A stretch of DNA of 64,000 bases from Chitinophagales bacterium (GTDB lineage Bacteria > Bacteroidota > Bacteroidia > Chitinophagales > UBA2359), in assembly GCA_020636475.1 (NCBI GenBank), contig JACJXU010000008.1:62001-126000 (forward strand), given 5' to 3'. The translations under genes and the position numbers were made by a program. Numbering within the stretch: the stretch's first letter is position 1; every line of letters begins with the position of its first letter. Of the stretch, positions 24,876-34,017 are shown piece by piece. The notes beneath the pieces are model-generated. The model was not told where the DNA came from, did no database searches, and saw only the letters and a list, made by a program, of their open reading frames with translations.

Positions 24876-27002
24876 ATGGCATTAATTAGTGAAATTAGAA
24901 AACGAATAGGCTTACTGGTATTTTTAATTGCATTGGCAATTATAGCCTTTTTGTTAATGGATATTTTTTCCGGACCCGGCGCAAGAGGAAGTCAGCAACC
25001 AATCGTTGCTACCGTAAACGGAGAAGATGTTACCATTGAAGAGTATAATAGGGTTACGGGACAAGCAGTAGAAAACGCCCAGCGCAATAATCCTAATATG
25101 GACGAACAAACACGCCTGCGCACACGCGAAAGTGCTTGGCAAAAGTTTTTGCGCGACAAAGTAGCCGATTCGCAAATTGAAGAATTGGGCATTACCGTTA
25201 CAGGTACAGAACTGATGGATCTTTTGATGGGAAAAAATGTAGTACCCGGCATTAAAAATGAGCCTACTTTTCAAAACCCCGAAACCAAACAATTCGACCC
25301 ACAAAAAGTAAAAGATTATGTAAACTCGTTTAGCAACGGCGAACTCCCCGAACAAGAAGCAGAAGGTCGCAGACGTGTTTGGAAAGAGTTTGAACAAAAT
25401 GTAAAAGAAAACCAAATTCGCCAAAAATATACCGATTTGGTAAAAAAAGCAATTTATGTGCCACGCTGGCAGGCAACTTTTTTAAACCAAAACAAAAATA
25501 CCAAAACCTCTTTTAACTATTTCTTTGTGCCCTATACCACCATTCCCGATGGCGATGTAAGTGTTTCGGATAGCGATTTGAAACAATATCTCAACGAAAA
25601 CAAAGAAAAATACCAACAAGAAGCTTCGGTAAGTTTCGATTTTGTGAAATTTCCCATCGAGCCATCTGAGGCGGATAAGCAAAAGGCGGCTTCTTATGTA
25701 AATAATTTGCTGGACGAATTTGGAAAAACCACCAACGACTCTATCTTTATTTATCGCAATTCCGACACACCTATTTCTAGCGCTTATTTCACCGCCGAAG
25801 AATTGAAAGCACAAGGTTTTACGGATGCCGATACACTATTTAAAGTACCTGTTGGAACAATATTGCCTACCCAACTCTCCGGCAATTTTTATCACGCAAC
25901 AAAAGTACTTAATCGCAAGGAAATTCCGGATTCTGTAAAAGTACGCCATATTTTGGTACGTGTAAATCCACAGGAAGACCCCAATATTGCCAAAAATAAA
26001 ATTGACAGCATTTACACCGAAATACAAACCAATCGTTTGAGTTTTGATGAAGCAGCGCGCCAGTTTTCGCAAGATGCTTCCAATGCACCCAAAGGTGGCG
26101 ACTTAGGTTGGGTGAAAAAAGGTATGATGGTAGCTCCTTTTGAAGATGTAATATTTTACGGAGCCGGAAAAGGCGCAGTACAAAAAGTGCTTACCCAATT
26201 TGGCTGGCACTTGGTTCAAGTAACCGATGTCGTTACTTTCGAGCCGGGCGTACGCACGGCATTATTGAGCAAAGAAATAAGCATCAGTTCCGAAACCAAT
26301 AGCAAAATATACAGTGAGGCAAATCAGTTTGCCGGAATGAATCGCACGCAAGAAGCATTTAAAAAATCAGCCGAAGAAAAAGGTTTGACCATCAACACAG
26401 CTACCGACCTCAAAATGGGCGATGTACAAATTCCCAATTTAGGTGCCAACGACAATATTATTATTTGGGCATTTAAAAACGATATTGGCACTGTTTCCAA
26501 TGTATTTGAAGTAGGCGGAAATTACGTAGTAGCCGTTGAAACCGATAAAAAAGCAGCCGGAATAGCCACTTTAGAGTCTGTTCGTTTGCCTTTGGAAATA
26601 GAGGTGAAAAAAATGAAAAAAGCGAAAAAAATAAGCGAACAACTTGAAGCTAAAAAAGGTACGCTACAAGAAATAGCAGGAGCTATGGGGCAAGAAGTTC
26701 AGTCCGCAACAGACGTTACCTTCGATACACCTAGCGTGGCAGGCTTAGGACGCGAAGCAAAAGTACAAGCTGCCGCACAAGCATTAGAGGCAAACAAAGT
26801 ATCGGCACCAATAGCCGGCGAACAAGGTGTGTATTTAATTACGGTTACTCAACGCCAACCCGCCCCAGCCGAAGCAGATATTTCGGGTATTCAAATTCAA
26901 GAGGACAATGCCCTGCGCGGAAAAGTAGATTTTGGTATGTACGAAGCCTTGCGCAAAGCTGCCAAAATACAAGATACGCGCTACGAGGTATTAACTTATT
27001 AA
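24876..27002 (+). CDS. Periplasmic peptidyl-prolyl isomerase, PpiD/SurA-like
   Basis: The 708-residue folding factor has a single N-terminal membrane anchor (about 12-30, LLVFLIALAIIAFLLMDIF), with the bulk in the periplasm. The SurA_N-like chaperone region (about 38-200) is followed by a parvulin domain (about 350-450). That domain includes VKVRHILVRV, the FDEAARQFSQD helix and GGDLGWVKKGMM. A degenerate second parvulin region probably lies after 480. The size and anchor match PpiD-type proteins that assist outer-membrane protein folding. The gene is monocistronic with a downstream hairpin. Confidence 0.92.
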   Translation: MALISEIRKRIGLLVFLIALAIIAFLLMDIFSGPGARGSQQPIVATVNGEDVTIEEYNRVTGQAVENAQRNNPNMDEQTRLRTRESAWQKFLRDKVADSQIEELGITVTGTELMDLLMGKNVVPGIKNEPTFQNPETKQFDPQKVKDYVNSFSNGELPEQEAEGRRRVWKEFEQNVKENQIRQKYTDLVKKAIYVPRWQATFLNQNKNTKTSFNYFFVPYTTIPDGDVSVSDSDLKQYLNENKEKYQQEASVSFDFVKFPIEPSEADKQKAASYVNNLLDEFGKTTNDSIFIYRNSDTPISSAYFTAEELKAQGFTDADTLFKVPVGTILPTQLSGNFYHATKVLNRKEIPDSVKVRHILVRVNPQEDPNIAKNKIDSIYTEIQTNRLSFDEAARQFSQDASNAPKGGDLGWVKKGMMVAPFEDVIFYGAGKGAVQKVLTQFGWHLVQVTDVVTFEPGVRTALLSKEISISSETNSKIYSEANQFAGMNRTQEAFKKSAEEKGLTINTATDLKMGDVQIPNLGANDNIIIWAFKNDIGTVSNVFEVGGNYVVAVETDKKAAGIATLESVRLPLEIEVKKMKKAKKISEQLEAKKGTLQEIAGAMGQEVQSATDVTFDTPSVAGLGREAKVQAAAQALEANKVSAPIAGEQGVYLITVTQRQPAPAEADISGIQIQEDNALRGKVDFGMYEALRKAAKIQDTRYEVLTY

Positions 27003-27019
27003 GCAAAAAAATAAACTGG

Positions 27020-27064
27020 AAATCTTCTTTTCATAAGCAAATAGCTGTGGAAAGAAGATTTTTT
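27020..27064 (+). terminator. Probable terminator after the PpiD-like gene
   Basis: AAATCTTCTTTT (27020-27031) pairs with AAAGAAGATTT (27051-27061) around a loop of about 19 nt and continues into a T-rich run. It starts 18 nt after the stop codon. Confidence 0.65.
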
Positions 27065-27117
27065 ATTTTGTCAAAAATGGATTATTGCCCTTTTCACTTC
27101 CCACAAAATTATTACCC

Positions 27118-28344
27118 ATGATAGATACCTCTTTTCCTAAAGAAAAAATAAAAATTGTACTCTTGGAAGGCGTACATAGCAACAGTGTGGACAATTTGAA
27201 AGCCGCCGGCTACAACAATGTAGTCCGCTACGAAAAAGCTTTCCCCGAAAACGAACTTATTCCACTTATCGCCGATGCGCACCTGATTGGTATTCGCTCC
27301 AAAACCCAAATAACCGCCAACATATTAGAAAATACACCAAGATTATTGGGCATAGGCTGTTTTTGCATCGGCACAAATCAGGTAGATTTAAAACGCGCCA
27401 CAGATTTGGGCATAGCTGTTTTCAACTCTCCTTACTCCAACACCCGCTCGGTAGCCGAATTGGTGATTGGCGAAATGATAATGCTCCTGCGCCGTATTCC
27501 CGAACGCAATAATCTTGCACACCAAGGAGGCTGGCTAAAAACGGCGGAAAAAAGCTACGAAATGCGCGGCAAAACACTTGGCATTGTAGGTTATGGGCGT
27601 ATTGGCTCGCAACTTTCTATCCTCGCCGAAGCTATGGGTATGCACGTGTTGTACTACGATATTGCAACTAAATTGCCTTTGGGAAATGCGCGCAGCGTAA
27701 GTTCGCTTGACGAATTGCTCGCAAAATCGCAAGTAGTGAGCCTACACGTACCGGAAACGCCCGAAACCGTTAATATGATTGGTGCAAAAGAAATAGCCGC
27801 TATGCAAAAAGACAGTTATTTGCTAAATTTGAGCAGAGGCACCGTAGTAGATATTGATGCACTTGCACAGGCATTGCATACAAAACACTTGGCTGGTGCC
27901 GCTATTGATGTTTTTCCCCACGAACCAGAGTCGGCACAGCAGCCTTTTAAAAGCGTACTGCAAGACTTGCCCAATGTAATCCTTACGCCGCATATTGGCG
28001 GCTCTACACTCGAAGCGCAAGAAAATATTGGCATAGACGCTTCCACCAAACTCATCAATTTCTTAGAAAAAGGCGAAACCACAGCTTGTCATACTATTCC
28101 CGAAATAAATTTGCCGCCGCAAGGCTCGCACCGTGTGCTGCATTTTCATACTAATACTGCCGGTGTGTTGAGTGCTTTGAACAAAGTTTTCTCCAAATAC
28201 AAGCTGAATATTGACCGACAGTATTTGCAAACCAAAGGCTCGTACGGTTATGTTGTGACCGATGTGGACAAAAATATTTCCAAAGAAGCCGAAGAAAAAT
28301 TGCGCGAAGTAAAACATACGGTGCGTATGCGTATTGTGTATTAG
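27118..28344 (+). CDS. serA: D-3-phosphoglycerate dehydrogenase
   Basis: The enzyme oxidises 3-phosphoglycerate with NAD+ as the first step of serine synthesis. The ATG at 27118 gives 408 residues, close to the 410 of E. coli SerA; an upstream TTG extension is not needed. Features include GCFCIGTNQVDL, the Rossmann loop GIVGYGRIGSQ (about 160-170), the substrate Arg in LNLSRGTVVD (about 240) and the catalytic His in LTPHIGGST (about 292). A C-terminal ACT domain (about 335-408; LHFHTNTAGVLSALNKVFS) implies serine feedback control. No serB or serC is adjacent. Confidence 0.95.
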   Translation: MIDTSFPKEKIKIVLLEGVHSNSVDNLKAAGYNNVVRYEKAFPENELIPLIADAHLIGIRSKTQITANILENTPRLLGIGCFCIGTNQVDLKRATDLGIAVFNSPYSNTRSVAELVIGEMIMLLRRIPERNNLAHQGGWLKTAEKSYEMRGKTLGIVGYGRIGSQLSILAEAMGMHVLYYDIATKLPLGNARSVSSLDELLAKSQVVSLHVPETPETVNMIGAKEIAAMQKDSYLLNLSRGTVVDIDALAQALHTKHLAGAAIDVFPHEPESAQQPFKSVLQDLPNVILTPHIGGSTLEAQENIGIDASTKLINFLEKGETTACHTIPEINLPPQGSHRVLHFHTNTAGVLSALNKVFSKYKLNIDRQYLQTKGSYGYVVTDVDKNISKEAEEKLREVKHTVRMRIVY

Positions 28345-28446
28345 TTTTTTGTGGGGGAAAAATAAAATCAAGAAAAAAATGATTTTCTTGTGTGAAAACA
28401 AAGGAGTAGTTGGGTTTGTTAATGAAAAAAAAATAACAAGAGACAT

Positions 28447-28454
28447 TATATTTG
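28447..28454 (+). promoter_or_regulatory. Candidate -7 promoter element for the MacB-like permease
   Basis: TATATTTG matches TAnnTTTG 17 nt before the start codon. No TTTG is found at the usual spacing. Confidence 0.35.
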
Positions 28455-28470
28455 ATGTCCACAAAAAAAT

Positions 28471-29724
28471 ATGTTGAAGCTACTCAAAATTATAGAAGAA
28501 GATCTTTGGCTGATAATACTAGAAATTTGGTCGAACAAGTTGCGGACGTTTCTATCATTGTTGGGTATCGCCATTGGTATTTTTTGTGTAGTATCGGTAA
28601 GTTCGGTAATAGATAGTTTTGAAAAAAGTCTTAAAAACTCATTCGAGCGGCTGGGCAGCGATGTAGTGTATGTAATGCGCGAGTCGTGGGAAGGCGATCC
28701 TTCGCAAAACTGGTGGAAGTATTTGAAACGTCCCTATCCTTCTTATAAAGAGTTTCGTGCTATCAAAGATAAGTCCTACGCCGCCGAAGCTGTAGCTATT
28801 CGTGCCTTTTTAGGTGCTACCGATTTGAAATATTTGAACAATGTTTCCGAAAATACCTTAATTGTCACCGCAACCTACGATTTTGGGATTATTTATGACT
28901 TAAACATTGCACAAGGACGCTATTTTACGCCTGAAGAATCAGAAATCGGCAAAAATCAAATTCTTTTGGGAGCTAAAGTTGCCGAAGCACTCTTTCCCGG
29001 CATCAACAATCCTGTGGGAATAATCATTAAGTACAAAGGCAGAAAAGTGAAAGTATGCGGCGTACTGAAAAAAGAAGGCAAAAGTCTGCTCGGCGACGGC
29101 TTCGACGAAGTAGCCATACTTCCCTACAATTTTGTGCGCCGTTTCGACGATGTGAACCAAGACCAATACATGCCACTTATTGCTGCAAAAGCCAAAGAAA
29201 ATATTTCGATGGAGCAGCTCAAAGACGAAATTACACAAATAATGCGCGCGCAACGACAGTTGAAACCTGTTCAAGAAAACAATTTTGAACTCAATCAACT
29301 CAGTATCCTCACGGCATTTTTAGACAGTATTTTCAGTATTGTAGGTTGGGCGGGTTTTCTTATCGGACTTTTTGCTTTACTAGTTGGTGGTTTTGGCATT
29401 GCCAATATAATGTTTGTCTCGGTAAAAGAGCGCACACGACTTATTGGCATAAAAAAATCCTTAGGCGCACGCCGTTTTTACATACTCATGGAATTTTTAA
29501 CCGAATCAATACTGCTTACGCTTCTTGGAGGAATGTTCGGCATTGCCTTGGTAGCATTGGTGCTGGCAATAGGCAATCGTTTTGTCACTTCCTTACAGTT
29601 TAGCTTAGATACCAACAATATTATTTACGGCTTAGTTATTTCCGTTATTATTGGCGTGGTTTCGGGTATTATTCCTGCCTACAAAGCCTCGCGCTTAGAC
29701 CCTGTAGAAGCTATGCGCGCCTAA
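28471..29724 (+). CDS. ABC transporter permease, MacB/FtsX type
   Basis: The 417-residue inner-membrane permease has a first membrane helix at about 20-45 (LRTFLSLLGIAIGIFCVVSV). A large MacB-type periplasmic domain follows (about 50-270). Three C-terminal FtsX helices (about 285-400) include FGIANIMFVSVKERTRLIGI, and it ends in PAYKASRLDPVEAMRA. These proteins act with a separate ATPase in export or mechanotransmission. No ATPase gene is adjacent, so it must borrow one encoded elsewhere. A MarR-type regulator gene follows after 32 nt, which suggests an operon controlled by that regulator. Confidence 0.92.
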   Translation: MLKLLKIIEEDLWLIILEIWSNKLRTFLSLLGIAIGIFCVVSVSSVIDSFEKSLKNSFERLGSDVVYVMRESWEGDPSQNWWKYLKRPYPSYKEFRAIKDKSYAAEAVAIRAFLGATDLKYLNNVSENTLIVTATYDFGIIYDLNIAQGRYFTPEESEIGKNQILLGAKVAEALFPGINNPVGIIIKYKGRKVKVCGVLKKEGKSLLGDGFDEVAILPYNFVRRFDDVNQDQYMPLIAAKAKENISMEQLKDEITQIMRAQRQLKPVQENNFELNQLSILTAFLDSIFSIVGWAGFLIGLFALLVGGFGIANIMFVSVKERTRLIGIKKSLGARRFYILMEFLTESILLTLLGGMFGIALVALVLAIGNRFVTSLQFSLDTNNIIYGLVISVIIGVVSGIIPAYKASRLDPVEAMRA

Positions 29725-29756
29725 ACTTATTTTGCAATAATTACTTTTTTTGAGGA

Positions 29757-30218
29757 ATGACCTACTTAGAAATACTCATTGACTTGCGCAAAATAATTCG
29801 CTCAATTAATTTAGAAAGTAAAAAAATTGAAAAAGATTTTGGCATAAGTATCCAGCAATTGCTCTGCTTACAGTTTTTGCAAAACCAGCCCGACTACCAA
29901 AGCAATGCCGCAGCTATAAAAGCCTATTTGCAACTCAATGCCAGTACGGTTTCGGGCATTTTGGCGCGTTTAGAAAACAAAACCTTAGTCGTGCGTTTGC
30001 CCAAAGCCTCCGACAAGCGCGTTACCAAACTTACCCTTACGGCAAAAGGAGCGGAACTATTGCGCAATATTCCTCCAACCTTAGAAGAAAAATTATCGCT
30101 TAAAATTCAGCAACTAAGCACCGAAAAAAGACTGATGCTCAAAAATAATCTTGCCCTCTTAGTAGCACTATTAGATGCAGAGCAAATAGAACCTTTAGAC
30201 GAAGGCAGTTTCATCTAA
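29757..30218 (+). CDS. MarR-family transcriptional regulator
   Basis: The 153-residue cytoplasmic DNA-binding protein has a winged-helix domain. The recognition region is around residues 55-80 (AYLQLNASTVSGILARLENK) and the wing at VVRLPKASDKRVTKLTLTAKG (about 82-102), the usual MarR signature with the D-x-R wing turn. Dimerisation helices lie at the two ends. MarR proteins commonly repress a neighbouring transport gene and are released by small aromatic ligands. Its position behind the MacB-like permease fits that role, though the ligand is unknown. Confidence 0.92.
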   Translation: MTYLEILIDLRKIIRSINLESKKIEKDFGISIQQLLCLQFLQNQPDYQSNAAAIKAYLQLNASTVSGILARLENKTLVVRLPKASDKRVTKLTLTAKGAELLRNIPPTLEEKLSLKIQQLSTEKRLMLKNNLALLVALLDAEQIEPLDEGSFI

Positions 30219-30285
30219 AATAGTTTTTATAGAAACCTTTTGCGTTTTAATACGTTCTTATAGTATAAAAACATTTTATTTTAAT

Positions 30286-30660
30286 ATGATACCAGAGGAC
30301 AAGCAGAACCACGTAAATTTTTTTCAAAAGGCAATTGATTATCTCGAACAACAGGGCTACAGCGATATAAAAGCCGACCTTGACGGCTACGAAAAACCCG
30401 AGTCGTATGTAAACAACGAACGCCAAACAACCCTCACGCCGGATATTGTTGCGGAAAAAGACGGCTATAAATACTACTTTGAGTTGGGTACAAAATCCCA
30501 AAAACCCCAACTGCTCAAAACCAAATGGCTGCTTTTAGACAGGTTGTCGGATTTGAAAAATTTTTACTTCAAAATAATCACTACACGCGGACACTACCGT
30601 TTTACAGACCAAGTGATTAATGACTTAGGCTTGGAGTCCACTAAACTTATTAAAATTTAG
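30286..30660 (+). CDS. Small soluble protein with possible PD-(D/E)xK-like core
   Basis: The 124-residue cytoplasmic protein has no signal peptide. Its middle contains TPDIVAEKDGYKYYFELGTK (residues 51-70), with Asp-53, Glu-66 and Lys-70 spaced roughly as in PD-(D/E)xK nuclease-like folds. The final motif is E-L-G-T-K rather than E-x-K. A following helix-strand (KTKWLLLDRLSDLKNFYFKI) also fits such a fold. Activity is not established; a catalytically dead member of the superfamily or an unrelated fold is possible. The next gene, 70 nt downstream, encodes ribosomal protein bS21. Confidence 0.65.
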   Translation: MIPEDKQNHVNFFQKAIDYLEQQGYSDIKADLDGYEKPESYVNNERQTTLTPDIVAEKDGYKYYFELGTKSQKPQLLKTKWLLLDRLSDLKNFYFKIITTRGHYRFTDQVINDLGLESTKLIKI

Positions 30661-30699
30661 GGAAATTGGCAAAAAATACTTTTTATAGAAACTATTTTG

Positions 30700-30707
30700 T
30701 AGCTTTG
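30700..30707 (+). promoter_or_regulatory. Candidate -7 promoter element for rpsU
   Basis: TAGCTTTG followed by CACC matches TAnnTTTG and its usual start-site context, 22 nt before the rpsU ATG. The -33 element is not obvious. Confidence 0.5.
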
Positions 30708-30729
30708 CACCTTCATTTATAAATAACTT

Positions 30730-30924
30730 ATGTTAATAATTCACGTAAAAGCAGAAGAAAAAATAGATTACGCTTTAAAAAGATACAAGCAAAAACAAAG
30801 ACGCACACAACTCGTTCAGGAACTTAGAGAGCGCAAATATTTCACCAAACCTTCAATGAAAAAAAGGCAACAACAGCTTAAAGCGGAATATAAAAACAAG
30901 TACTACAGCGAAAACAATAACTAA
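30730..30924 (+). CDS. rpsU: 30S ribosomal protein bS21
   Basis: The 64-residue basic protein of the small ribosomal subunit lies near the 3' end of 16S rRNA. The family pattern is clear: MLIIHVKAEEKIDYALKRYK, then the QLVQELRERKYFTKPSMKKR segment. In Bacteroidota ribosomes bS21 helps to sequester the anti-Shine-Dalgarno sequence, and some rpsU genes in the phylum carry a Shine-Dalgarno for feedback. The 20 nt upstream of this ATG contain no AGGAGG-like stretch. Confidence 0.93.
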   Translation: MLIIHVKAEEKIDYALKRYKQKQRRTQLVQELRERKYFTKPSMKKRQQQLKAEYKNKYYSENNN

Positions 30925-31181
30925 TTATAGTACTTCCTTTCACAGAGTGGTTTATAGCATCTAAAAATTATCTTTTTATAACGTTGCAACACAAAGAAAG
31001 CAAATCTTTGTCTCAGCTACTTTGCGTTTTGGCGTAAATGTCGGAAAATAATTTTAACGCAGGTACGCATAAAAAATTAAGACTATACAATATTTTCTGT
31101 AAATTGGAACTTTGTTTAATTTTGTCGTTAATGTAATCCTTCTTTCAAAGGCAAATTGGCGATTTTTATATGTGAAAATTG

Positions 31182-31964
31182 ATGGAAAATTTAGTATTGC
31201 AACACTTGGAAAATGGTATATTGTGTGTAACTATTAACCAAGAAAAAAAACTCAACGCCCTTTCTGCGGCTATTATACAGCAATTATCCAATACATTAGA
31301 CCAAGCCGCAACTAATACGAAGGTAAAAGCAGTTATTATTACCGGAGCCGGCAACAAAGCCTTTGTGGCAGGTGCAGATATTACCGAGTTTTTAGCCTTA
31401 AACAAAGCCGGAGGCATACAATTAGCCAAAGAAGGACAAGAAAAAGTATTTTCCAAAATTGAAAATTTCCCCAAACCGGTTCTCGCTGCCGTAAATGGTT
31501 TTGCACTGGGCGGCGGTTGCGAATTGGCGATGGCGTGTCATTTGCGCATTGCATCGCCCAATGCCCTTTTCGGACAACCCGAAGTAAAACTCGGACTCAT
31601 TCCCGGCTACGGCGGCACACAGCGGCTGGCACAGTTGGTAGGCAAGGGCAAAGCTATTGAAATGTTGCTCACCGCCGATATGATAAACGCCCAACAAGCC
31701 TTAGACCTTCGCTTGGTAAACCACGTAGTAGAAGCCGACCAACTATTGCCTAAAGCTAACGAACTCCTACAAAAAATAATTCAACGCGCTGCTCCTTTGG
31801 CGGTTACGCGCATTATTGAGTGTGTAAACGCATATTACGACAAAAAGCAAGACGGTTACGCCAAAGAATTAGAATCTTTTGGAAGTTGTTTTGCCACGCA
31901 CGATTTTCGCGAAGGAGTAGCCGCATTTCTCGAAAAACGCAATCCCGAATTTAAAGGATATTAA
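31182..31964 (+). CDS. Enoyl-CoA hydratase/isomerase family protein
   Basis: The 260-residue crotonase-fold enzyme hydrates trans-2-enoyl-CoA in beta-oxidation or related routes. The ATG at 31182 (MENLVLQHLENG) is preferred to the TTG just before it. Oxyanion-hole segments are AFVAGADITEF (about 62-72) and GFALGGGCELAMA (about 107-119). Both catalytic glutamates are present (GGGCELA and FGQPEVKLGLIPGYGGTQRL). The C-terminal trimerisation helices and the EKRNPEFKGY ending are typical of short-chain enoyl-CoA hydratases. It stands alone, without thiolase or dehydrogenase neighbours. Confidence 0.94.
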   Translation: MENLVLQHLENGILCVTINQEKKLNALSAAIIQQLSNTLDQAATNTKVKAVIITGAGNKAFVAGADITEFLALNKAGGIQLAKEGQEKVFSKIENFPKPVLAAVNGFALGGGCELAMACHLRIASPNALFGQPEVKLGLIPGYGGTQRLAQLVGKGKAIEMLLTADMINAQQALDLRLVNHVVEADQLLPKANELLQKIIQRAAPLAVTRIIECVNAYYDKKQDGYAKELESFGSCFATHDFREGVAAFLEKRNPEFKGY

Positions 31965-31989
31965 GCTCAAACTCTATTGCTGTTTTTCT

Positions 31990-32616
31990 ATGAAAAAAGT
32001 TTTTTTCTGTCTGCTTATTTTTTTGGTATATCAAAATATAAAAGCTCAGTCGGCAAATGAATACTGGCTGTCGGTGGCGGCAGAAACCAAAGGAATTAAA
32101 GATTATGCCCTTCGCATAGAGCCGCAAATTCGCTTCGAGGAAGGCACTTCTTCTTACAAAAGCCTATTTGCCGATATAGAACTAAAACATAGCTACAACA
32201 AAATTCTCTCCGGCGATGTGGGCTATCGCTTGTACGCCAACGAAAAAAAACGCAGATTCTACGCCGATGTGGAATTGGAGTTTAAGACGAAACTGATAGA
32301 TAAATTTAAAAATAGATTTCGTTTTCAGAACGACCACGAGATAGACAAGTCTGACGAACAAACATTTCGCTATCGTTTTATGATAGAAAAAAAAGTTTTT
32401 AAGAAAAAATTAGAACTTTCCGCAGGAGTCGAAACATTTTTTCCTTTGTTTGTGCAAAAAAGTATGGATACTTATCGTTGGTTGGGCGGCGTGGGCGTAA
32501 ATTTGCCACACAAGCAATCCCTCGACTTGCGTTATATTGTTGAAAATAACAAATCCAAAAAACAAGGCTGGCAGCACCACAACATTTTTTCTTTGGGCTA
32601 CAAGTACAAATGGTAA
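31990..32616 (+). CDS. DUF2490 outer-membrane family protein
   Basis: The 208-residue protein has a signal peptide (residues 1-19, NIKAQ) followed by EYWLSVAAETKGIKDYALRIEPQIRF and repeating amphipathic strands ending in LGYKYKW. This matches the DUF2490 group of small predicted outer-membrane barrels common in Bacteroidota. The role is unknown. It starts 25 nt after the enoyl-CoA hydratase and converges with purB, leaving only 6 nt between the stops. Confidence 0.85.
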   Translation: MKKVFFCLLIFLVYQNIKAQSANEYWLSVAAETKGIKDYALRIEPQIRFEEGTSSYKSLFADIELKHSYNKILSGDVGYRLYANEKKRRFYADVELEFKTKLIDKFKNRFRFQNDHEIDKSDEQTFRYRFMIEKKVFKKKLELSAGVETFFPLFVQKSMDTYRWLGGVGVNLPHKQSLDLRYIVENNKSKKQGWQHHNIFSLGYKYKW

Positions 32617-32622
32617 ACTTTT

Positions 32623-33972
32623 TTAGCGATAAATGCCCGTATAATTAAATGGCGTAATTTTTTTCATCTCTTCTTTTACCGCATCACTCACCGAAAGCGC
32701 ATCAATAAAAGCCACAAAATCTTCTTTTTGCAGTTTGTTGTTTCGGCGGCTGAGGTCTTTTAGAAGTTCGTAGGCTTGCGGATACTGCTCGCGGCGCAAA
32801 ATAGTTTGCAATGCCTCGGCAACTACCACCCAATTATTTTCCAAATCCTCCCGAATAGCCGTTTCGTTAAGTAAAAGTTTGTCCAAACCCTTTTGCAGCG
32901 ACTGCAACGCAATAAGCGTATGCGCCAAAGGAACGCCCAAATTGCGCAAAACCGTAGAGTCGGTAAGGTCGCGTTGCAAGCGAGAAACGGGCAATTTTTC
33001 CGCCATAAAATTCATCAGCGCGTTGGCAATGCCCAAATTTCCTTCGGCATTTTCAAAATCAATCGGATTTACTTTGTGTGGCATTGCCGAAGAACCCACT
33101 TCTCCGGCTTTTATTTTTTGTTTAAAATAATCCATCGAAATATACGTCCAAATGTCGCGACACAGGTCTATCAGAATCGTGTTGATACGTGCCAAATTGT
33201 GCAACAAAGCCGCCAAATGGTCGTAATGCTCTATTTGGGTCGTAATTTTTGAACGATACAAGCCTAATTTTTTCTCCACAAAATTTTCGGCAAATGTCAG
33301 CCAATCTATTTGCGGATACGCCACATAATGTGCATTAAAATTTCCGGTAGCTCCGCCAAATTTTGCGGCAAAAGGAATGTGTTGCAGCAGCGAAAGTTGT
33401 TCTTGCAGCCGCAACACAAAAACCGAAAACTCCTTGCCTACGGTAGTAGGCGAAGCCGCTTGTCCGTGCGTGTGTGCCAGCATAGGCACTTGCGCCCAAG
33501 TTTCGCTTTGGGTTTGTAGGCGCGTAATAAATGTACTGAGCAAGGGAAAGTAGCCATTTTCTAAACCTTCCTTAAGTGAAAGCGGCACGGCAGTATTGTT
33601 TATATCTTGCGAGGTAAGCCCAAAGTGTACAAATTCGGTGTATTTTGCTAAGTCGGTATTGTGGAAAAAACCTTTGATAAAATACTCTACGGCTTTAACA
33701 TCGTGCTGGGTGGTGTTTTCGATTGTTTTAATTTGTTCGGCATCTTTTTCGCTAAAGTTGTGGTAAATATTGCGCAAATACGCACATTGTGCTTCGGAAA
33801 GCGGCGAAAGCGGCGGAATTTTTGCTTCGCAAAGTGCAATAAAATACTCAATTTCTATTCTTACGCGATATTGCATCAAGGCAAATTCGGAAAAATAGGC
33901 ACTAAGTATTTCGGTTTTGGCATAATAGCGACCATCGACGGGTGAAATGGAGAATAGGGTGTTGCGTAGCAT
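32623..33972 (-). CDS. purB: Adenylosuccinate lyase
   Basis: The enzyme removes fumarate from SAICAR and from adenylosuccinate in purine synthesis. The 449-residue length and the start MLRNTLFSISPVDGRYYAKT fit the family. Active-site segments are LAHTHGQAASPTTVGKEFSV, HFGLTSQDINNTA and the signature SSAMPHKVNPIDFENAEGN of the fumarase/aspartase superfamily. The gene is transcribed alone, 45 nt downstream of a glycosyltransferase gene on the same strand. Confidence 0.96.
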   Translation of the reverse strand: MLRNTLFSISPVDGRYYAKTEILSAYFSEFALMQYRVRIEIEYFIALCEAKIPPLSPLSEAQCAYLRNIYHNFSEKDAEQIKTIENTTQHDVKAVEYFIKGFFHNTDLAKYTEFVHFGLTSQDINNTAVPLSLKEGLENGYFPLLSTFITRLQTQSETWAQVPMLAHTHGQAASPTTVGKEFSVFVLRLQEQLSLLQHIPFAAKFGGATGNFNAHYVAYPQIDWLTFAENFVEKKLGLYRSKITTQIEHYDHLAALLHNLARINTILIDLCRDIWTYISMDYFKQKIKAGEVGSSAMPHKVNPIDFENAEGNLGIANALMNFMAEKLPVSRLQRDLTDSTVLRNLGVPLAHTLIALQSLQKGLDKLLLNETAIREDLENNWVVVAEALQTILRREQYPQAYELLKDLSRRNNKLQKEDFVAFIDALSVSDAVKEEMKKITPFNYTGIYR

Positions 33973-34017
33973 TTTTTTTGGTAGGGTTGTAGATTAGTTA
34001 AAAAATTAACAAAAGTA

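Noticed and set aside
28369..28390. Hairpin CAAGAAAA/TTTTCTTG after serA as a terminator
   Set aside because: The stem is AT-rich and short and lacks a T tract.
30700..30729. Shine-Dalgarno-based autoregulation of rpsU
   Set aside because: Known for some Bacteroidota, but the leader here has no AGGAGG-like segment before the ATG.
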